A DNA stretch of 64,000 nucleotides. Origin: Rhodocyclaceae bacterium (GTDB lineage: Bacteria; Pseudomonadota; Gammaproteobacteria; Burkholderiales; Rhodocyclaceae). Positions within the stretch are counted from its first letter, which is position 1, and the number at the start of each line of letters is the position of its first letter. Both the position numbers and the translations under genes were made by a program. Where the stretch lies: positions 310,001 to 374,000 of the forward strand of contig JADJAS010000001.1 in NCBI GenBank assembly GCA_016704145.1, written 5' to 3'. The notes under the pieces were generated by a model that did not search any database, had not been told where the DNA came from, and saw only the letters and a program-made list of their open reading frames with translations. Shown in pieces: positions 52,199 to 61,870 of the stretch.

Positions 52199-52800
52199 TC
52201 GCCCTCCTTCTCGGCCGGCATCTGCAGCACCCTGAGCCGGTCGGAGTGCTTGACGGCGACCTGCTGGACCGGATCGAGATGCTTGACGTCCTTGCGTCGC
52301 CGGAGCGTCAGCACCACGGCGGCGATGATGGCCACCAGCAGGATGATCGAGGCAAGCTCGAACGGATAGACATAGTCCGTGAACAACAGGCGGCCGAGTT
52401 CCCTGGTATTACTGTAATCGGCGCCCATCTTGGTGCCGGGGAAGGCCACCGGCCCGAAATAGTCGGTGGACAGGACCAGTGCCATCTCGGCGACCATCAG
52501 GACACCCAAGGTGGCCGCCAATGGCATGTTGCGCCAAAAACCCTGCCGCAGGCGCTTGATGTCGATGTCGAGCATCATGATGACGAACAGGAACAGCACC
52601 ATCACCGCACCGACATAGACCATGACCAGGGTAATGGCGAGAAACTCGGCTTGCAGGGTAAGCCACAGGCCGCCAGCATTGAAGAAGGCTAGAACCAGGT
52701 AGAGGGCGGCGTGCACCGGGTTACGCGCGGTAATCACGCGCAGCGCGGCGAAGATCAGCAGCGCGGCGAATACGTAAAAAATGATGGTCTTGAGATCCAT
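52195..52800 (-). CDS. nuoJ: NADH-quinone oxidoreductase subunit J
   Basis: Membrane subunit of 201 residues with about five helices; the conserved segment is ITLVMVYVGAVMVLFLFVIMML, containing the conserved Tyr and pi-bulge of helix 3. I used ATG 52800 (MDLKTIIFYVFAAL) because it matches the family; the longer open frame overlaps nuoI. C-terminal tail is charged and variable. Confidence 0.95.
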   Translation of the reverse strand: MDLKTIIFYVFAALLIFAALRVITARNPVHAALYLVLAFFNAGGLWLTLQAEFLAITLVMVYVGAVMVLFLFVIMMLDIDIKRLRQGFWRNMPLAATLGVLMVAEMALVLSTDYFGPVAFPGTKMGADYSNTRELGRLLFTDYVYPFELASIILLVAIIAAVVLTLRRRKDVKHLDPVQQVAVKHSDRLRVLQMPAEKEGE

Positions 52801-52804
52801 GGCG

Positions 52805-53290
52805 CTACCGATACCTGGCGTCCAGGGCGCGCGCCTCGGCGATGTCGGCCTCGTAACGCTCGCCGTTGGCCAGTAGCATCTGCTTGGTGTAGTGAAGGTC
52901 GCCGCGTGTCTCGCCGTGGTACTCGATGACATGGGATTCGACGATGGCATCCACCGGGCAAGCTTCCTCGCAAAAACCGCAAAAAATGCATTTCGTCAGG
53001 TCGATGTCGTAGCGCGTGGTGCGCCGACTGCCGTCTTCCCGCTCCGCCGACTCGATGGTGATGGCCATGGCTGGACAAACCGCTTCGCACAGCTTGCAGG
53101 CAATACAGCGCTCCTCGCCGTTCGGATAACGGCGGAGGGCATGGAGGCCGCGAAAGCGCGGCGAGATCGGCGTCTTTTCCTCGGGGTACTGTATGGTGAT
53201 CTTGGGCGAAAACAGGTAACGCAAGGTCACCGACAAGCCTTGGCGAAGTTCACCGAGAAAAAACGTTTGAATCAGGTCGCGGGCACCCAT
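52805..53290 (-). CDS. nuoI: NADH-quinone oxidoreductase subunit I
   Basis: Peripheral ferredoxin-like subunit of 161 residues carrying clusters N6a and N6b: CIACKLCEAVCP and CIFCGFCEEACP. The N-terminal amphipathic helices (FFLGELRQGLSVTLRYLF) anchor it to the membrane arm. Four bases separate it from nuoJ. Confidence 0.96.
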   Translation of the reverse strand: MGARDLIQTFFLGELRQGLSVTLRYLFSPKITIQYPEEKTPISPRFRGLHALRRYPNGEERCIACKLCEAVCPAMAITIESAEREDGSRRTTRYDIDLTKCIFCGFCEEACPVDAIVESHVIEYHGETRGDLHYTKQMLLANGERYEADIAEARALDARYR

Positions 53291-53294
53291 GGTC

Positions 53295-54380
53295 TCATTC
53301 CCAGATATTGAAGGGTGACATCATCCAGACGCCGACCACCGGAATCCAGATCAGGCAAACGGGCACGAAGACCTTCCAGCCGAGGCGCATGATCTGGTCG
53401 TAGCGATAACGCGGAAACGTGGCGCGCAGCCAGAGGAACAGGAACAGCATCAGCGACATCTTGGCCAGCATCCATGGCAAACCGTCTGGCAGGAAGCCCA
53501 CGGGAGACAACCAGCCGCCAAGGAAGAACACGGTCACCATCGCCGCCACCAGGATCATGTTGGCGTATTCCGCGAGGAAGAACATGGCGAACGCCATGCC
53601 GGAATACTCGACCATGTGGCCGGCAACGATCTCGGACTCGCCTTCCACCACGTCGAACGGTGCCCGATTGGTCTCCGCCACGCCCGAAATGAGATAGACG
53701 AGGAATACCGGCCAAAGCGGCAACCAGTTCCATGACAAGGCGCCGACTCCCCAATCGGCGAATATGCCGCGTCCTTGCGCGTGCACGATGTCCGTGAGGT
53801 TCAGGCTGTTCGACACCATCAGGACGCAGACCAGGGCCAATCCCATCGCAACTTCGTAGGAGACCATCTGTGCCGCCGAACGAATGCTGCCGAGGAACGG
53901 GTACTTGGAGTTGGAGGCCCAGCCAGCAATGATGACGCCATAGACGCCCAACGACGAAACGGCCAGCAGGAAGAGTACGCCCGCATCGAGGTTGGCCAGC
54001 ACGACGCCATCGAAAAAGGGCACCACGGCCCAGACGGCCACGGCGGGCGCCATGGCCAGCGCGGGCGCCATGAAATAGAGCGCCGGATCGGCCTTGGTCG
54101 GCAGGATCACTTCCTTGAAGAACAACTTCAGGCCATCGGCAATCGGTTGCAGCAGACCAAGCGGGCCGACCCGGTTAGGGCCGATGCGCACATGCATGAA
54201 GCCGAGAATCTTGCGTTCCGCGTAGGTCATGTAGGCAACGCCGAGAAGCAGCGGCACCAGGATCGCCACGATCTTCATGATGACCCAGATCAATGGCCAG
54301 ACCGGTTTGAACCACGCCCACAGGGTGGACCAGTAGGGGCCCCACAGCCATTCGAAGAAGTGCAGGACCGAGGCTTCCAT
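53295..54380 (-). CDS. nuoH: NADH-quinone oxidoreductase subunit H
   Basis: Membrane subunit of 361 residues and eight to nine helices that forms part of the quinone tunnel. Signatures are AERKILGFMHVRIGPNRVGP and NRAPFDVVEGESEIVAGHMVEYSG (quoted in part). The start ATG 54380 overlaps the nuoG stop (TGATG). Confidence 0.97.
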   Translation of the reverse strand: MEASVLHFFEWLWGPYWSTLWAWFKPVWPLIWVIMKIVAILVPLLLGVAYMTYAERKILGFMHVRIGPNRVGPLGLLQPIADGLKLFFKEVILPTKADPALYFMAPALAMAPAVAVWAVVPFFDGVVLANLDAGVLFLLAVSSLGVYGVIIAGWASNSKYPFLGSIRSAAQMVSYEVAMGLALVCVLMVSNSLNLTDIVHAQGRGIFADWGVGALSWNWLPLWPVFLVYLISGVAETNRAPFDVVEGESEIVAGHMVEYSGMAFAMFFLAEYANMILVAAMVTVFFLGGWLSPVGFLPDGLPWMLAKMSLMLFLFLWLRATFPRYRYDQIMRLGWKVFVPVCLIWIPVVGVWMMSPFNIWE

Positions 54381-56704
54381 CAGGCTTTCTCCACGGTCAT
54401 TGCGCCGGACATCGCTCCGACGGCGGCGGTGGTGGCGTGACCGGCGGCGAGGCGCAGGCAGTCGTCCGGCAAGCCGACATCGAGTGCGGCGACCAGCGTG
54501 GCCGGCGTGCCGCCACCGCTGACTTTCAGTTGCTCGCCCGCCTTGACGCCGAACTTGGCCAAGGTCGCGGCGTTCATGCGCGCGGCCGGCGTCACCGCAT
54601 CCTTGGTCTTCTGGAGACTTGGCGCACGGCGCACCAGGGCATCGGCGAAGTAGATCGGCACGTCGGCGACCCGTTCGATGCCGCCACCCGGCGACAGGTC
54701 GATGGCGACGTCGGCGATGATGTTGTCGAGATCACCGGCAAACTCGGGCTTGCCGGCCCCGCCACCCAGGGCTTCGTCGCGCACCGCCTCGCTGCTCGCG
54801 AAATCAAAGCCGTCTAGCTTGAGCAGATTGCCCAGCACGCGCAGCACCTTCCAGCCGGGACGGGTCTCGCCGAGCGGGCGATTGACGGCCTGGAAACTCT
54901 GCACCCGACCTTCCGTGTTCACGAAGCTGCCCGATGTTTCGGCGAAGGGCGCCACCGGCAGGATGGCGTCGGCATACGCCAACGCCGCCGCCGACTTGAA
55001 GGGCGAGAGTACGATCACGCTATCGGCCCGCGTCAGGGCATTGGTTGCCCGGACGCCGTCGGCACAGTCGAGTTCGGGTTCGGCACCGATCACCAGATAG
55101 GCCTTGCGCGGCTCGGTCAGCATCCGCGAGGCATCCAAGCCATCGCCGGCTGGCACAGCCTTGGCGACGTAGCCGCCGACGGAGTTAGCCGCCTCGCCGA
55201 GAAAGCCGAATCTGCCACCCAGATAGCCGGCCAGTTGTTGGGTCAGGGCATTCAGCGTCGAGGCGCGCGCGTGCTGCTGGGCCAGGTTGCCGAGCAATAT
55301 CGCGGCGTTCTGGCCCGACACGAGGCTTTCCGCGATCTTCCTGGCTTCGGCACCGACGGCGACGCTCAGGTCGCAAGTCGCACCTTTCAGTTCGGCGACA
55401 GCCTTGGTGATCTGCGCAAGACGATCGGGCAATTGCGAAGGCGCGGCGATGATCTTGCCGGCCAACTTCATCAGTAAATCCTCGTCCGCGGCATGGATCA
55501 CCGACACCTGCGCACCGCGCTTGACGGCCTGGCGCAGGCGTTGCGCGATCAGCGGATGGTCCTTGCGCAGGAAGCTACAGACCACCAGCACGCGGTCGAG
55601 CTTGTTGATCTCGGCGATCTTCATGCCGAGCCAGGGCGTGCCGGCACGCCGGCCTGAGAAATCGCTTTGGCGCAGGCGGCAATCGATGTTATCCGAACCC
55701 AGGCCACGCATCAGTTTGCCGGCGAGATACATCTCCTCCAGCGTGCCATGAGGACTGACTATCGCGCCGACCGCGTCGGGTCCGTGTTCCTTGACGATGT
55801 CGCGCATCGCGTGGGCAACATAATCGAGCGCCTGATTCCACTCGACTTCCTTCCATGCCCCCCCTTGCTTGATCAGCGGCTTGGTCAGGCGATCCGGCGA
55901 ATTCAGGCCTTCATACGAGAAACGATCCTTGTCGGATAACCAGCACTCATTCAGATGCTCGTTCTCGAGCGGCAGCACGCGCAACACCTTGTCATGCTTG
56001 ACCTGCACGACCAGATTGCCGCCCAAGCCATCGTGCGGACTGATCGACTTGCGCCGGGCCAGTTCCCAGGTACGCGCCGCGAAGCGGAAGGGCTTGGCGG
56101 TCAGCGCGCCCACTGGACACAGGTCGATGATGTTGCCCGAGAGCTCCGAATCGACGGTCTTCTCGATGAACGGCATGATCTCGGCGCGATCGCCGCGGAA
56201 TGCCTGGCCGAGTTCCATCTCGCCGGCGATTTCCTGCGTGAAGCGCACGCAGCGGGTGCAGTTGATGCACCGTGTCATGTCGGTGCTGATCAGCGGGCCG
56301 AGATTCTTGTTCACCACCACCCGCTTCTCTTCCTGATAGCGGGAGGACGAAGAGCCGTAGCCGACGGCGAGATCCTGCAATTGACATTCACCCCCCTGAT
56401 CGCAGATCGGGCAATCAAGCGGATGGTTGATGAGCAGAAACTCCATGACGCCCTTCTGCGCCTTGATCGCCAGATCGGAGTGCGTGAACACCTTCATGCC
56501 ATTGGTCACCGGCGTCGCACAGGCCGGCAACGGCTTGGGCGCCTTCTCGACCTGCACCAGGCACATACGGCAATTGGCGGCGATGGAGAGTTTCTTGTGG
56601 TAACAGAAATGTGGGATGTAGATGCCGGCCTGATGGGCGGCGTCGATGACCGTGCTGCCTTCCTTGACCTGAAGGGCCTTGCCGTCGATCTCGAGTTCTA
56701 GCAT
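54380..56704 (-). CDS. nuoG: NADH-quinone oxidoreductase subunit G
   Basis: Largest peripheral subunit, 774 residues. The N-terminus holds a [2Fe-2S] domain (CRMCLVQVEKAPKPLPAC), then His/Cys-ligated N5 and [4Fe-4S] N4 motifs (NHPLDCPICDQGGECQLQD, MTRCINCTRCVRFTQE), followed by a molybdopterin-oxidoreductase-like domain. I used ATG 56704 (MLELEIDGKALQVKEG), overlapping the nuoF end by 7 bases; the longer upstream frame is out-of-phase nuoF. The C-terminal third is less conserved and includes one copy of the GCTGACTTT word. Confidence 0.95.
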   Translation of the reverse strand: MLELEIDGKALQVKEGSTVIDAAHQAGIYIPHFCYHKKLSIAANCRMCLVQVEKAPKPLPACATPVTNGMKVFTHSDLAIKAQKGVMEFLLINHPLDCPICDQGGECQLQDLAVGYGSSSSRYQEEKRVVVNKNLGPLISTDMTRCINCTRCVRFTQEIAGEMELGQAFRGDRAEIMPFIEKTVDSELSGNIIDLCPVGALTAKPFRFAARTWELARRKSISPHDGLGGNLVVQVKHDKVLRVLPLENEHLNECWLSDKDRFSYEGLNSPDRLTKPLIKQGGAWKEVEWNQALDYVAHAMRDIVKEHGPDAVGAIVSPHGTLEEMYLAGKLMRGLGSDNIDCRLRQSDFSGRRAGTPWLGMKIAEINKLDRVLVVCSFLRKDHPLIAQRLRQAVKRGAQVSVIHAADEDLLMKLAGKIIAAPSQLPDRLAQITKAVAELKGATCDLSVAVGAEARKIAESLVSGQNAAILLGNLAQQHARASTLNALTQQLAGYLGGRFGFLGEAANSVGGYVAKAVPAGDGLDASRMLTEPRKAYLVIGAEPELDCADGVRATNALTRADSVIVLSPFKSAAALAYADAILPVAPFAETSGSFVNTEGRVQSFQAVNRPLGETRPGWKVLRVLGNLLKLDGFDFASSEAVRDEALGGGAGKPEFAGDLDNIIADVAIDLSPGGGIERVADVPIYFADALVRRAPSLQKTKDAVTPAARMNAATLAKFGVKAGEQLKVSGGGTPATLVAALDVGLPDDCLRLAAGHATTAAVGAMSGAMTVEKA

Positions 56705-58041
56705 GGCGCCCCCGCCATCATGCGCGTGTGGAAGGTGCTGCCCGCCTTTTGGAGTTCCGCAGGCACCAGGCATTTCCTGTGCTCGACGTGATACTCGAAT
56801 TCCGCGCGAAAATGACGGAGCATCCCCTGGATCGGCATGACGGCGGCGTCCCCCAGCGCGCAGATCGTGCGGCCGCAGATGTTCGCGCCAACGTCGAGCA
56901 ACAAGTCGAGATCCTCGGCGCGGCCCTGTCCATGTTCGATGCGATGGACGATCTTGTACAGCCAGCCCGTACCCTCGCGGCAAGGCGTGCACTGACCGCA
57001 GGATTCCTCGTAGTAGAAGTAGGACAGGCGGTCCAGCGCCTTGACCATGCAGACCGATTCGTCCATGACGATGACCGCGCCGGAGCCGAGCATGGAACCG
57101 GCCTTCGCGATCGAATCGTAATCGAGGGTGCAATCCATAATGATATTTGCTGGCAGCACCGGCGAGGACGAGCCGCCTGGAATCACGGCTTTCAGCTTGC
57201 GGCCGCCACGCATGCCGCCCGCCATCTCCAGCAGCGTGGCAAACGGCGTACCCATGGGAACTTCGTAGTTGCCGGGTTTATTGACATGGCCCGAAACCGA
57301 AAACAGCTTGGTACCGCCGTTGTTCGGTTTGCCCAGGTTCAGGTAGGCCTCGCCGCCGATGCGCAGGACGAAGGGAATCGAGGCGAAGGTTTCCGTGTTG
57401 TTGATGGTGGTCGGCTTGCCATAGAGACCGAAGCTCGCCGGGAACGGAGGCTTGAAGCGCGGCTGCCCCTTCTTGCCCTCGATCGACTCGAGCAAGGCAG
57501 ATTCCTCGCCACAGATGTAGGCGCCCCAGCCGTGATGGGCGAACAACTCGAAATCAAATCCCGAGCCGAGAATGTTCCCGCCCAAGTAGCCGGTGGCCCG
57601 GGCCTCCGCCAGCGCCTGCTCGAAGCGGTCGTAGATCTCGAAAATCTCGCCGTGGATGTAGTTATAACCGCGCGCGGCTCCCACCGAGTAACCGGCGATG
57701 ATCATGCCCTCGATGACCGCGTGTGGGTCGTAGCGGAGGATGTCGCGGTCCTTGAACGTCCCCGGTTCGCCCTCATCGGTATTGCAAACGACGTACTTCT
57801 CGCCGCTGCCCTTGGGCATGAAGCTCCATTTCAACCCCGTCGGGAAGCCGGCGCCACCACGACCGCGCAACACCGAGGCCTTGATCTCGGCGATGACCTG
57901 CTCGGGAGCAATCTTCTCGGTCAGTATCCGCTTCAAGGCCTGATATCCGCCCCGTTGCTCGTATTCGCCGATACCCCAGCCGGCATCGCCCTTGCCCCAA
58001 CCGGCCGACAACAGCGGATTGATCGCTTCGATCAGCGCCAT
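56698..58041 (-). CDS. nuoF: NADH-quinone oxidoreductase subunit F
   Basis: NADH-binding flavoprotein subunit, 447 residues, with the FMN/NADH sites (LRGRGGAGFPTGLKWSFMP, GAGAYICGEE-like GWGAYICGEESALLESIEG) and the N3 cluster motif ESCGQCTPCREG plus a distal Cys in RTICALGDAA. It is 1 base after the nuoE stop region and overlaps nuoG. Confidence 0.97.
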   Translation of the reverse strand: MALIEAINPLLSAGWGKGDAGWGIGEYEQRGGYQALKRILTEKIAPEQVIAEIKASVLRGRGGAGFPTGLKWSFMPKGSGEKYVVCNTDEGEPGTFKDRDILRYDPHAVIEGMIIAGYSVGAARGYNYIHGEIFEIYDRFEQALAEARATGYLGGNILGSGFDFELFAHHGWGAYICGEESALLESIEGKKGQPRFKPPFPASFGLYGKPTTINNTETFASIPFVLRIGGEAYLNLGKPNNGGTKLFSVSGHVNKPGNYEVPMGTPFATLLEMAGGMRGGRKLKAVIPGGSSSPVLPANIIMDCTLDYDSIAKAGSMLGSGAVIVMDESVCMVKALDRLSYFYYEESCGQCTPCREGTGWLYKIVHRIEHGQGRAEDLDLLLDVGANICGRTICALGDAAVMPIQGMLRHFRAEFEYHVEHRKCLVPAELQKAGSTFHTRMMAGAPC

Positions 58042-58042
58042 G

Positions 58043-58534
58043 TCATTTACACTCCGCCAGCAGTTTGTCGATCTCGTCCGGTGTCATGAAGCAACGCATT
58101 TGCACGTTATTGACCAGCATGACCGGAGCATCGCCACAGGCCCCCATGCACTCGCCTTCCTTCAGCGTGAATTTTCCGTCTGGCGTGGTTTCATTGAGGT
58201 CGATGCCCAGCTTCCGTTTCAGGTACTCGGCCGCATGAACACCCCCGGACAAGGCGCAGGGCAGATTGGTGCAGACGGTCAGCTTGTACTTGCCGATCGG
58301 TCTCAGGTCATACATGTTGTAGAAGCTCGCCACCTCGAACGCGGCGATCGCCGGCATGTCCAGGTGGCTTGCGACGGACTCGATCGCCGCGTTCGACAGC
58401 CAGCCCTGCTCCTCCTGGGCGATGCGCAACGCCGCCATCACCGCCGATTGCTTCTGGTCGGTCGGGTACTTGGCGACCTCCCGGTCTATCCTTGCTCGTG
58501 CTTCCTGGCTCAGCATGTTTGGTTGCCCGTTCAT
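58043..58534 (-). CDS. nuoE: NADH-quinone oxidoreductase subunit E
   Basis: Thioredoxin-like [2Fe-2S] subunit, 163 residues. Cluster N1a ligands are in VCTNLPCALSGG and ECMGACGDAPVM. ATG 58534 overlaps the nuoD stop (ATGA); a longer frame upstream is shadow of nuoD. Confidence 0.95.
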   Translation of the reverse strand: MNGQPNMLSQEARARIDREVAKYPTDQKQSAVMAALRIAQEEQGWLSNAAIESVASHLDMPAIAAFEVASFYNMYDLRPIGKYKLTVCTNLPCALSGGVHAAEYLKRKLGIDLNETTPDGKFTLKEGECMGACGDAPVMLVNNVQMRCFMTPDEIDKLLAECK

Positions 58535-59784
58535 CTGTCCGTGTCGCCCAGCACCAGGTCGATGGTGCCGATAATCGCCGTCGCGTCGGCGAGCATGTGG
58601 CCCTTGCACATCTCCGCCAGCGCCGCCAGGTGCGGGAAGCCGGGTGAGCGCAACTTGATCCGATATGGCTTGTTGGCGCCGTCGGAGACCGCCCAGATGC
58701 CGAACTCGCCCTTGGGATGCTCGATGCTGGCATAGACTTCGCCCGCCGGCACATGCATGCCTTCGCTGAACAGCTTGAAGTGATGGATCAACTCTTCCAT
58801 GTTGCTCTTCATCGCTTCCCGCGGCGGCGGCGCCACCTTGTGATTGTCGCTGATGACCGGCCCCGGATTGTTGCGCAGCCATTCGACACACTGCTTGACG
58901 ATCCGGTTCGATTGCCTCATCTCTTCCATGCGCACCAGATAACGGTCATAGCAATCGCCATTGGTGCCCACCGGAATATCGAAGTCCATGCGGTCATAGA
59001 CCTCGTAGGGCTGCTTCTTGCGGAGATCCCAGGCCACGCCGGAGCCCCGCAACATGGGGCCGGTAAAGCTCAGTTGTAATGCCTGCTCCGGCGAAACAAC
59101 CGCGACACCGACGGTCCGCTGCTTCCATATGCGGTTTTCAGTTAGCAGCGTATGGTATTCATCGAGATAGCGCGGGAACCGATCGGCGAAGTCATCGATG
59201 AAATCGAGCAACGATCCTTCCCGGGCCGCGTTGAGCCGCTTGACGGTTGCCTCGTCCTTGAACTTGTTGGCCCGATACTTCGGCATCTGTTCCGGAAGGT
59301 CGCGATAGACACCGCCTGGACGATAGTAGGCGGCATGAAGCCGGGCGCCTGACACCGCCTCGTAGACATCCATGAGGTCTTCGCGCTCGCGGAAGGTGTA
59401 GAGCACCATGCCCATGGCGCCGATATCGAGAGCATGAGTACCGATGTTGAGCAGGTGATTGCGGATGCGCGTTACCTCGTCCATCAGGACACGGATGTAC
59501 TGTGCTCGAATCGGCACCTCGATGCCGAGCAAACGCTCGACCGCCAGGCAGTAGGCATGCTCGTTGCACATCATCGACACGTAGTCGAGACGATCGAGAT
59601 AAGGCACGGTTTGCAGCCAGGTTCTCGTCTCGGCCAACTTTTCCGTGCCGCGATGGAGCAGGCCGATATGCGGATCCGCACCCACCACGACCTCTCCATC
59701 GAGTTCCAGGATCAGCCGCAAGACACCGTGCGCGGCGGGGTGCTGCGGGCCGAAGTTCAGGTGGTAATTCTTGATCTCAGCCAC
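58531..59784 (-). CDS. nuoD: NADH-quinone oxidoreductase subunit D
   Basis: The 49-kDa-type subunit of 417 residues, related to [NiFe]-hydrogenase large subunits, forming the quinone pocket with NuoB. Motifs include FGPQHPAAHGVLRLILELDGE (in part), GLLHRGTEKL, YLDRLDYVSMMCNEHAY and MRGSGVAWDLRK. Separate from nuoC, unlike the E. coli fused nuoCD. Confidence 0.97.
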   Translation of the reverse strand: MAEIKNYHLNFGPQHPAAHGVLRLILELDGEVVVGADPHIGLLHRGTEKLAETRTWLQTVPYLDRLDYVSMMCNEHAYCLAVERLLGIEVPIRAQYIRVLMDEVTRIRNHLLNIGTHALDIGAMGMVLYTFREREDLMDVYEAVSGARLHAAYYRPGGVYRDLPEQMPKYRANKFKDEATVKRLNAAREGSLLDFIDDFADRFPRYLDEYHTLLTENRIWKQRTVGVAVVSPEQALQLSFTGPMLRGSGVAWDLRKKQPYEVYDRMDFDIPVGTNGDCYDRYLVRMEEMRQSNRIVKQCVEWLRNNPGPVISDNHKVAPPPREAMKSNMEELIHHFKLFSEGMHVPAGEVYASIEHPKGEFGIWAVSDGANKPYRIKLRSPGFPHLAALAEMCKGHMLADATAIIGTIDLVLGDTDR

Positions 59785-60382
59785 GGCCGCCTGCCTTCCC
59801 GTAGCTTTCCTCGCGAACGATGCGCGGTGTCACCTCGCGCGGCTCGATGGTCACGGGTTGATACACGACGCGCCGCTGCTCGGGGTCATAGCGCATTTCG
59901 ACATAGCCCGAAACCGGGAAGTCCTTGCGGAACGGGTGGCCGACAAAGCCATAATCGGTCAGGATGCGGCGCAGGTCCGGGTGGCCCTCGAAGACGATGC
60001 CGAACAGATCGAACGCCTCGCGCTCGTACCAGTTGGCGCCGGGCCAGAGATCAGTCACCGTCGGTAGCGATGGCGCATCGTTGTCCGAGGCGAAAACCCG
60101 CAGGCGCAAGCGCCAGTTGTGGGTCATGGAAAGCAGGTGCGACACCGCCGCGAAGCGGAGGCCGGATGCCCTGTCGGAGTACGACAGATAGTCGATTCCG
60201 GAAAGGTCGATCAGTTCCTCGAACTTCAGCTCGGCGTGGTCCCGAAGCGTTTTCGCCACTTCGTGGTATGCCGCCGCCGGCACCTCCACGGTCACTTCAC
60301 CCAGCCTCGACAACGGATCGCCGATGGCGCCACCCAGGATTTCCTTCAGCTTCTCGCACAGATGTTCAAGCTTTGCGCTCAT
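59777..60382 (-). CDS. nuoC: NADH-quinone oxidoreductase subunit C
   Basis: The 30-kDa-type subunit, 201 residues. Recognised by PTVTDLWPGANWYEREAFDLFG and HPDLRRILTDYGFVGHPFRKD (in part). It overlaps the nuoD start by 8 bases. Start MSAKLEHLCEKL at ATG 60382. Confidence 0.95.
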   Translation of the reverse strand: MSAKLEHLCEKLKEILGGAIGDPLSRLGEVTVEVPAAAYHEVAKTLRDHAELKFEELIDLSGIDYLSYSDRASGLRFAAVSHLLSMTHNWRLRLRVFASDNDAPSLPTVTDLWPGANWYEREAFDLFGIVFEGHPDLRRILTDYGFVGHPFRKDFPVSGYVEMRYDPEQRRVVYQPVTIEPREVTPRIVREESYGKAGGRG

Positions 60383-60403
60383 GGCTACAGGGGAGTCGGA
60401 ATC

Positions 60404-60880
60404 TCAACGGGCAATGGTGTAGGTGCGCCGGATCTTGTTCTGCAACTGCATGATGCCGTACAGCAGTGCTTCCGGAGTCGGCGGACACCCTGGAACATAG
60501 ATATCGACGGGCACGATGCGGTCGCAACCGCGGACGACGGAGTAGGAATAATGGTAATAGCCGCCGCCATTGGCGCAAGAACCCATCGAGATGACCCAGC
60601 GCGGCTCCGGCATCTGGTCATAGACCTTGCGCAGCGCGGGCGCCATCTTGTTGGTCAGCGTACCGGCCACGATCATCACGTCCGATTGGCGGGGACTGGC
60701 GCGGAACATCACGCCGAAGCGATCGAGGTCGTAACGAGCACAACCGGTATGAATCATTTCCACCGCGCAGCAGGCCAAACCAAACGTCATCGGCCAAAGC
60801 GAGCCAGTGCGCGTCCAGTTCAGCAACTTGTCCAGACTGGTGGTGACGAAGCCTTCCTGCAAGACGCCCTCGATGCTCAC
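60404..60880 (-). CDS. nuoB: NADH-quinone oxidoreductase subunit B
   Basis: Carries the N2 cluster that reduces quinone. 158 residues with FGLACCAVEMIH (tandem cysteines), SMGSCANGGGYY and YVPGCPPTPEAL. The best start is GTG 60880 (MSIEGVLQEGFVTTSLD), 4 bases after the nuoA stop with GGGAG upstream; a longer frame reaches back into nuoA. Confidence 0.95.
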   Translation of the reverse strand: MSIEGVLQEGFVTTSLDKLLNWTRTGSLWPMTFGLACCAVEMIHTGCARYDLDRFGVMFRASPRQSDVMIVAGTLTNKMAPALRKVYDQMPEPRWVISMGSCANGGGYYHYSYSVVRGCDRIVPVDIYVPGCPPTPEALLYGIMQLQNKIRRTYTIAR

Positions 60881-60884
60881 TCGG

Positions 60885-61259
60885 TCACTCCCAGTCCAGT
60901 GCGCCCTTGACCCAGGCATAAACGTAACCAATCACCAGCACACCGATGAAGACCAGCATTTCCGCGAAGCCGAACAACTTCACCTCGGGTGTCGCGGTGA
61001 TCTCCTTGAAGATCGTTGCCCACGGGAAGAGAAAGGCAATTTCCAGATCGAACAGGATGAAGAGGATGGCAATCAGGTAGTAGCGCACGTCGAACTTCGT
61101 GCGCGCATCCTCGAAGGGCTCGAAGCCACACTCGAAAGGCGACAGCTTCTCGCTGTCCGGTCGGTGCGGGGAAACCAGCCAGCCGAGCAGAATGGGCATG
61201 CAACCGAAAGCCATTCCGACGACGACAAAGACGAGGACAGGAAAATAGTTTTCCAACAT
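60885..61259 (-). CDS. nuoA: NADH-quinone oxidoreductase subunit A
   Basis: Three-helix membrane subunit, 124 residues, with SPFECGFEPFEDARTKFDVR containing the conserved loop cysteine and FLIAILFILFDLE-like RYYLIAILFILFDLEIAFLF. First structural gene of the 14-gene nuo operon. It begins 60 bases after the tRNA-Leu gene with no terminator between them. Confidence 0.96.
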   Translation of the reverse strand: MLENYFPVLVFVVVGMAFGCMPILLGWLVSPHRPDSEKLSPFECGFEPFEDARTKFDVRYYLIAILFILFDLEIAFLFPWATIFKEITATPEVKLFGFAEMLVFIGVLVIGYVYAWVKGALDWE

Positions 61260-61319
61260 GACCTTGTGGCCCCCGCCACGTTATCGGCCGCCGCGATCCG
61301 CGACTGCCGCTGTTGATAC

Positions 61320-61404
61320 TGGTGCCGACGGCGAGACTCGAACTCGCACGGCTTTCGCCACTACCCCCTCAAGATAGCGTGTCTACCAATTTCACCACGT
61401 CGGC
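61320..61404 (-). tRNA. tRNA-Leu (anticodon GAG)
   Basis: An 85-nt class II tRNA on the minus strand, with 5' GCCGACG pairing to 3' CGTCGGC, a D-loop TTGGTAGAC, an anticodon stem-loop CTATC-TTGAGGG-GGTAG giving anticodon GAG, an extended variable arm, a T-loop GTTCGAGTC and an encoded CCA (61320-61322). It lies between secG and nuoA, the usual betaproteobacterial position, and could be cut from a longer secG-nuo transcript. The 100-base gap to secG (61405-61504) has a TACTAT (minus, 61463-61468) as a weak own -10. Confidence 0.97.
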
Positions 61405-61504
61405 TGCTCTCTTCTGCGTACTGCGGCGAGGTGTTTGCCACGCCATCAGCGAAGCGGCGCGCATAGTACCATTTTTTGTGCGCCGCGGAATAATTTATTG
61501 ATCG

Positions 61505-61849
61505 CTATTTCGGAATGTCTTTCGCCTTGGAATCGCCTGGCTCGACCGGCGTGGTGGGAACCACCGACTCGGTCTTGACGGCATCCATGACGCTACCCGA
61601 CGATTTCGGCTTGGCGCTCGCCAGATAGGTCAAGCCGAGGCTGGTCAAAAAGAACGCCGCAGCCAGAACCGCCGTGGTCCGCGACAGAAAATTGGCCGCC
61701 CCGGTGGCGCCGAACAGACTGCCCGAAGCGCCGCTGCCAAAGGCCGCGCCCATGTCCGCGCCCTTGCCGTGCTGGATCAACACGAGACCGATCACCGTGA
61801 CACCGACAATGATATGCACCGTCAGCAGTAGTGGATAGAACATTTCCAT
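61505..61849 (-). CDS. secG: Protein translocase subunit SecG
   Basis: Small membrane subunit of SecYEG, 114 residues. It has two membrane helices (LLTVHIIVGVTVIGLVLIQ and TTAVLAAAFFLTSLGLTYLA) joined by the conserved loop HGKGADMGAAFGSGASGSLFG. The C-terminal tail is Pro/Ser/Lys-rich. It follows tpiA by 21 bases. Confidence 0.95.
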   Translation of the reverse strand: MEMFYPLLLTVHIIVGVTVIGLVLIQHGKGADMGAAFGSGASGSLFGATGAANFLSRTTAVLAAAFFLTSLGLTYLASAKPKSSGSVMDAVKTESVVPTTPVEPGDSKAKDIPK

Positions 61850-61870
61850 GACAACCTCGCTTGTCTCCTC

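Noticed and set aside
61405..61504. Possible terminator between secG and tRNA-Leu (GCGGCGC/GCGCCGC arms with an A/T run)
   Set aside because: The T run is on the plus strand inside the loop, not after the stem in the direction of secG transcription.
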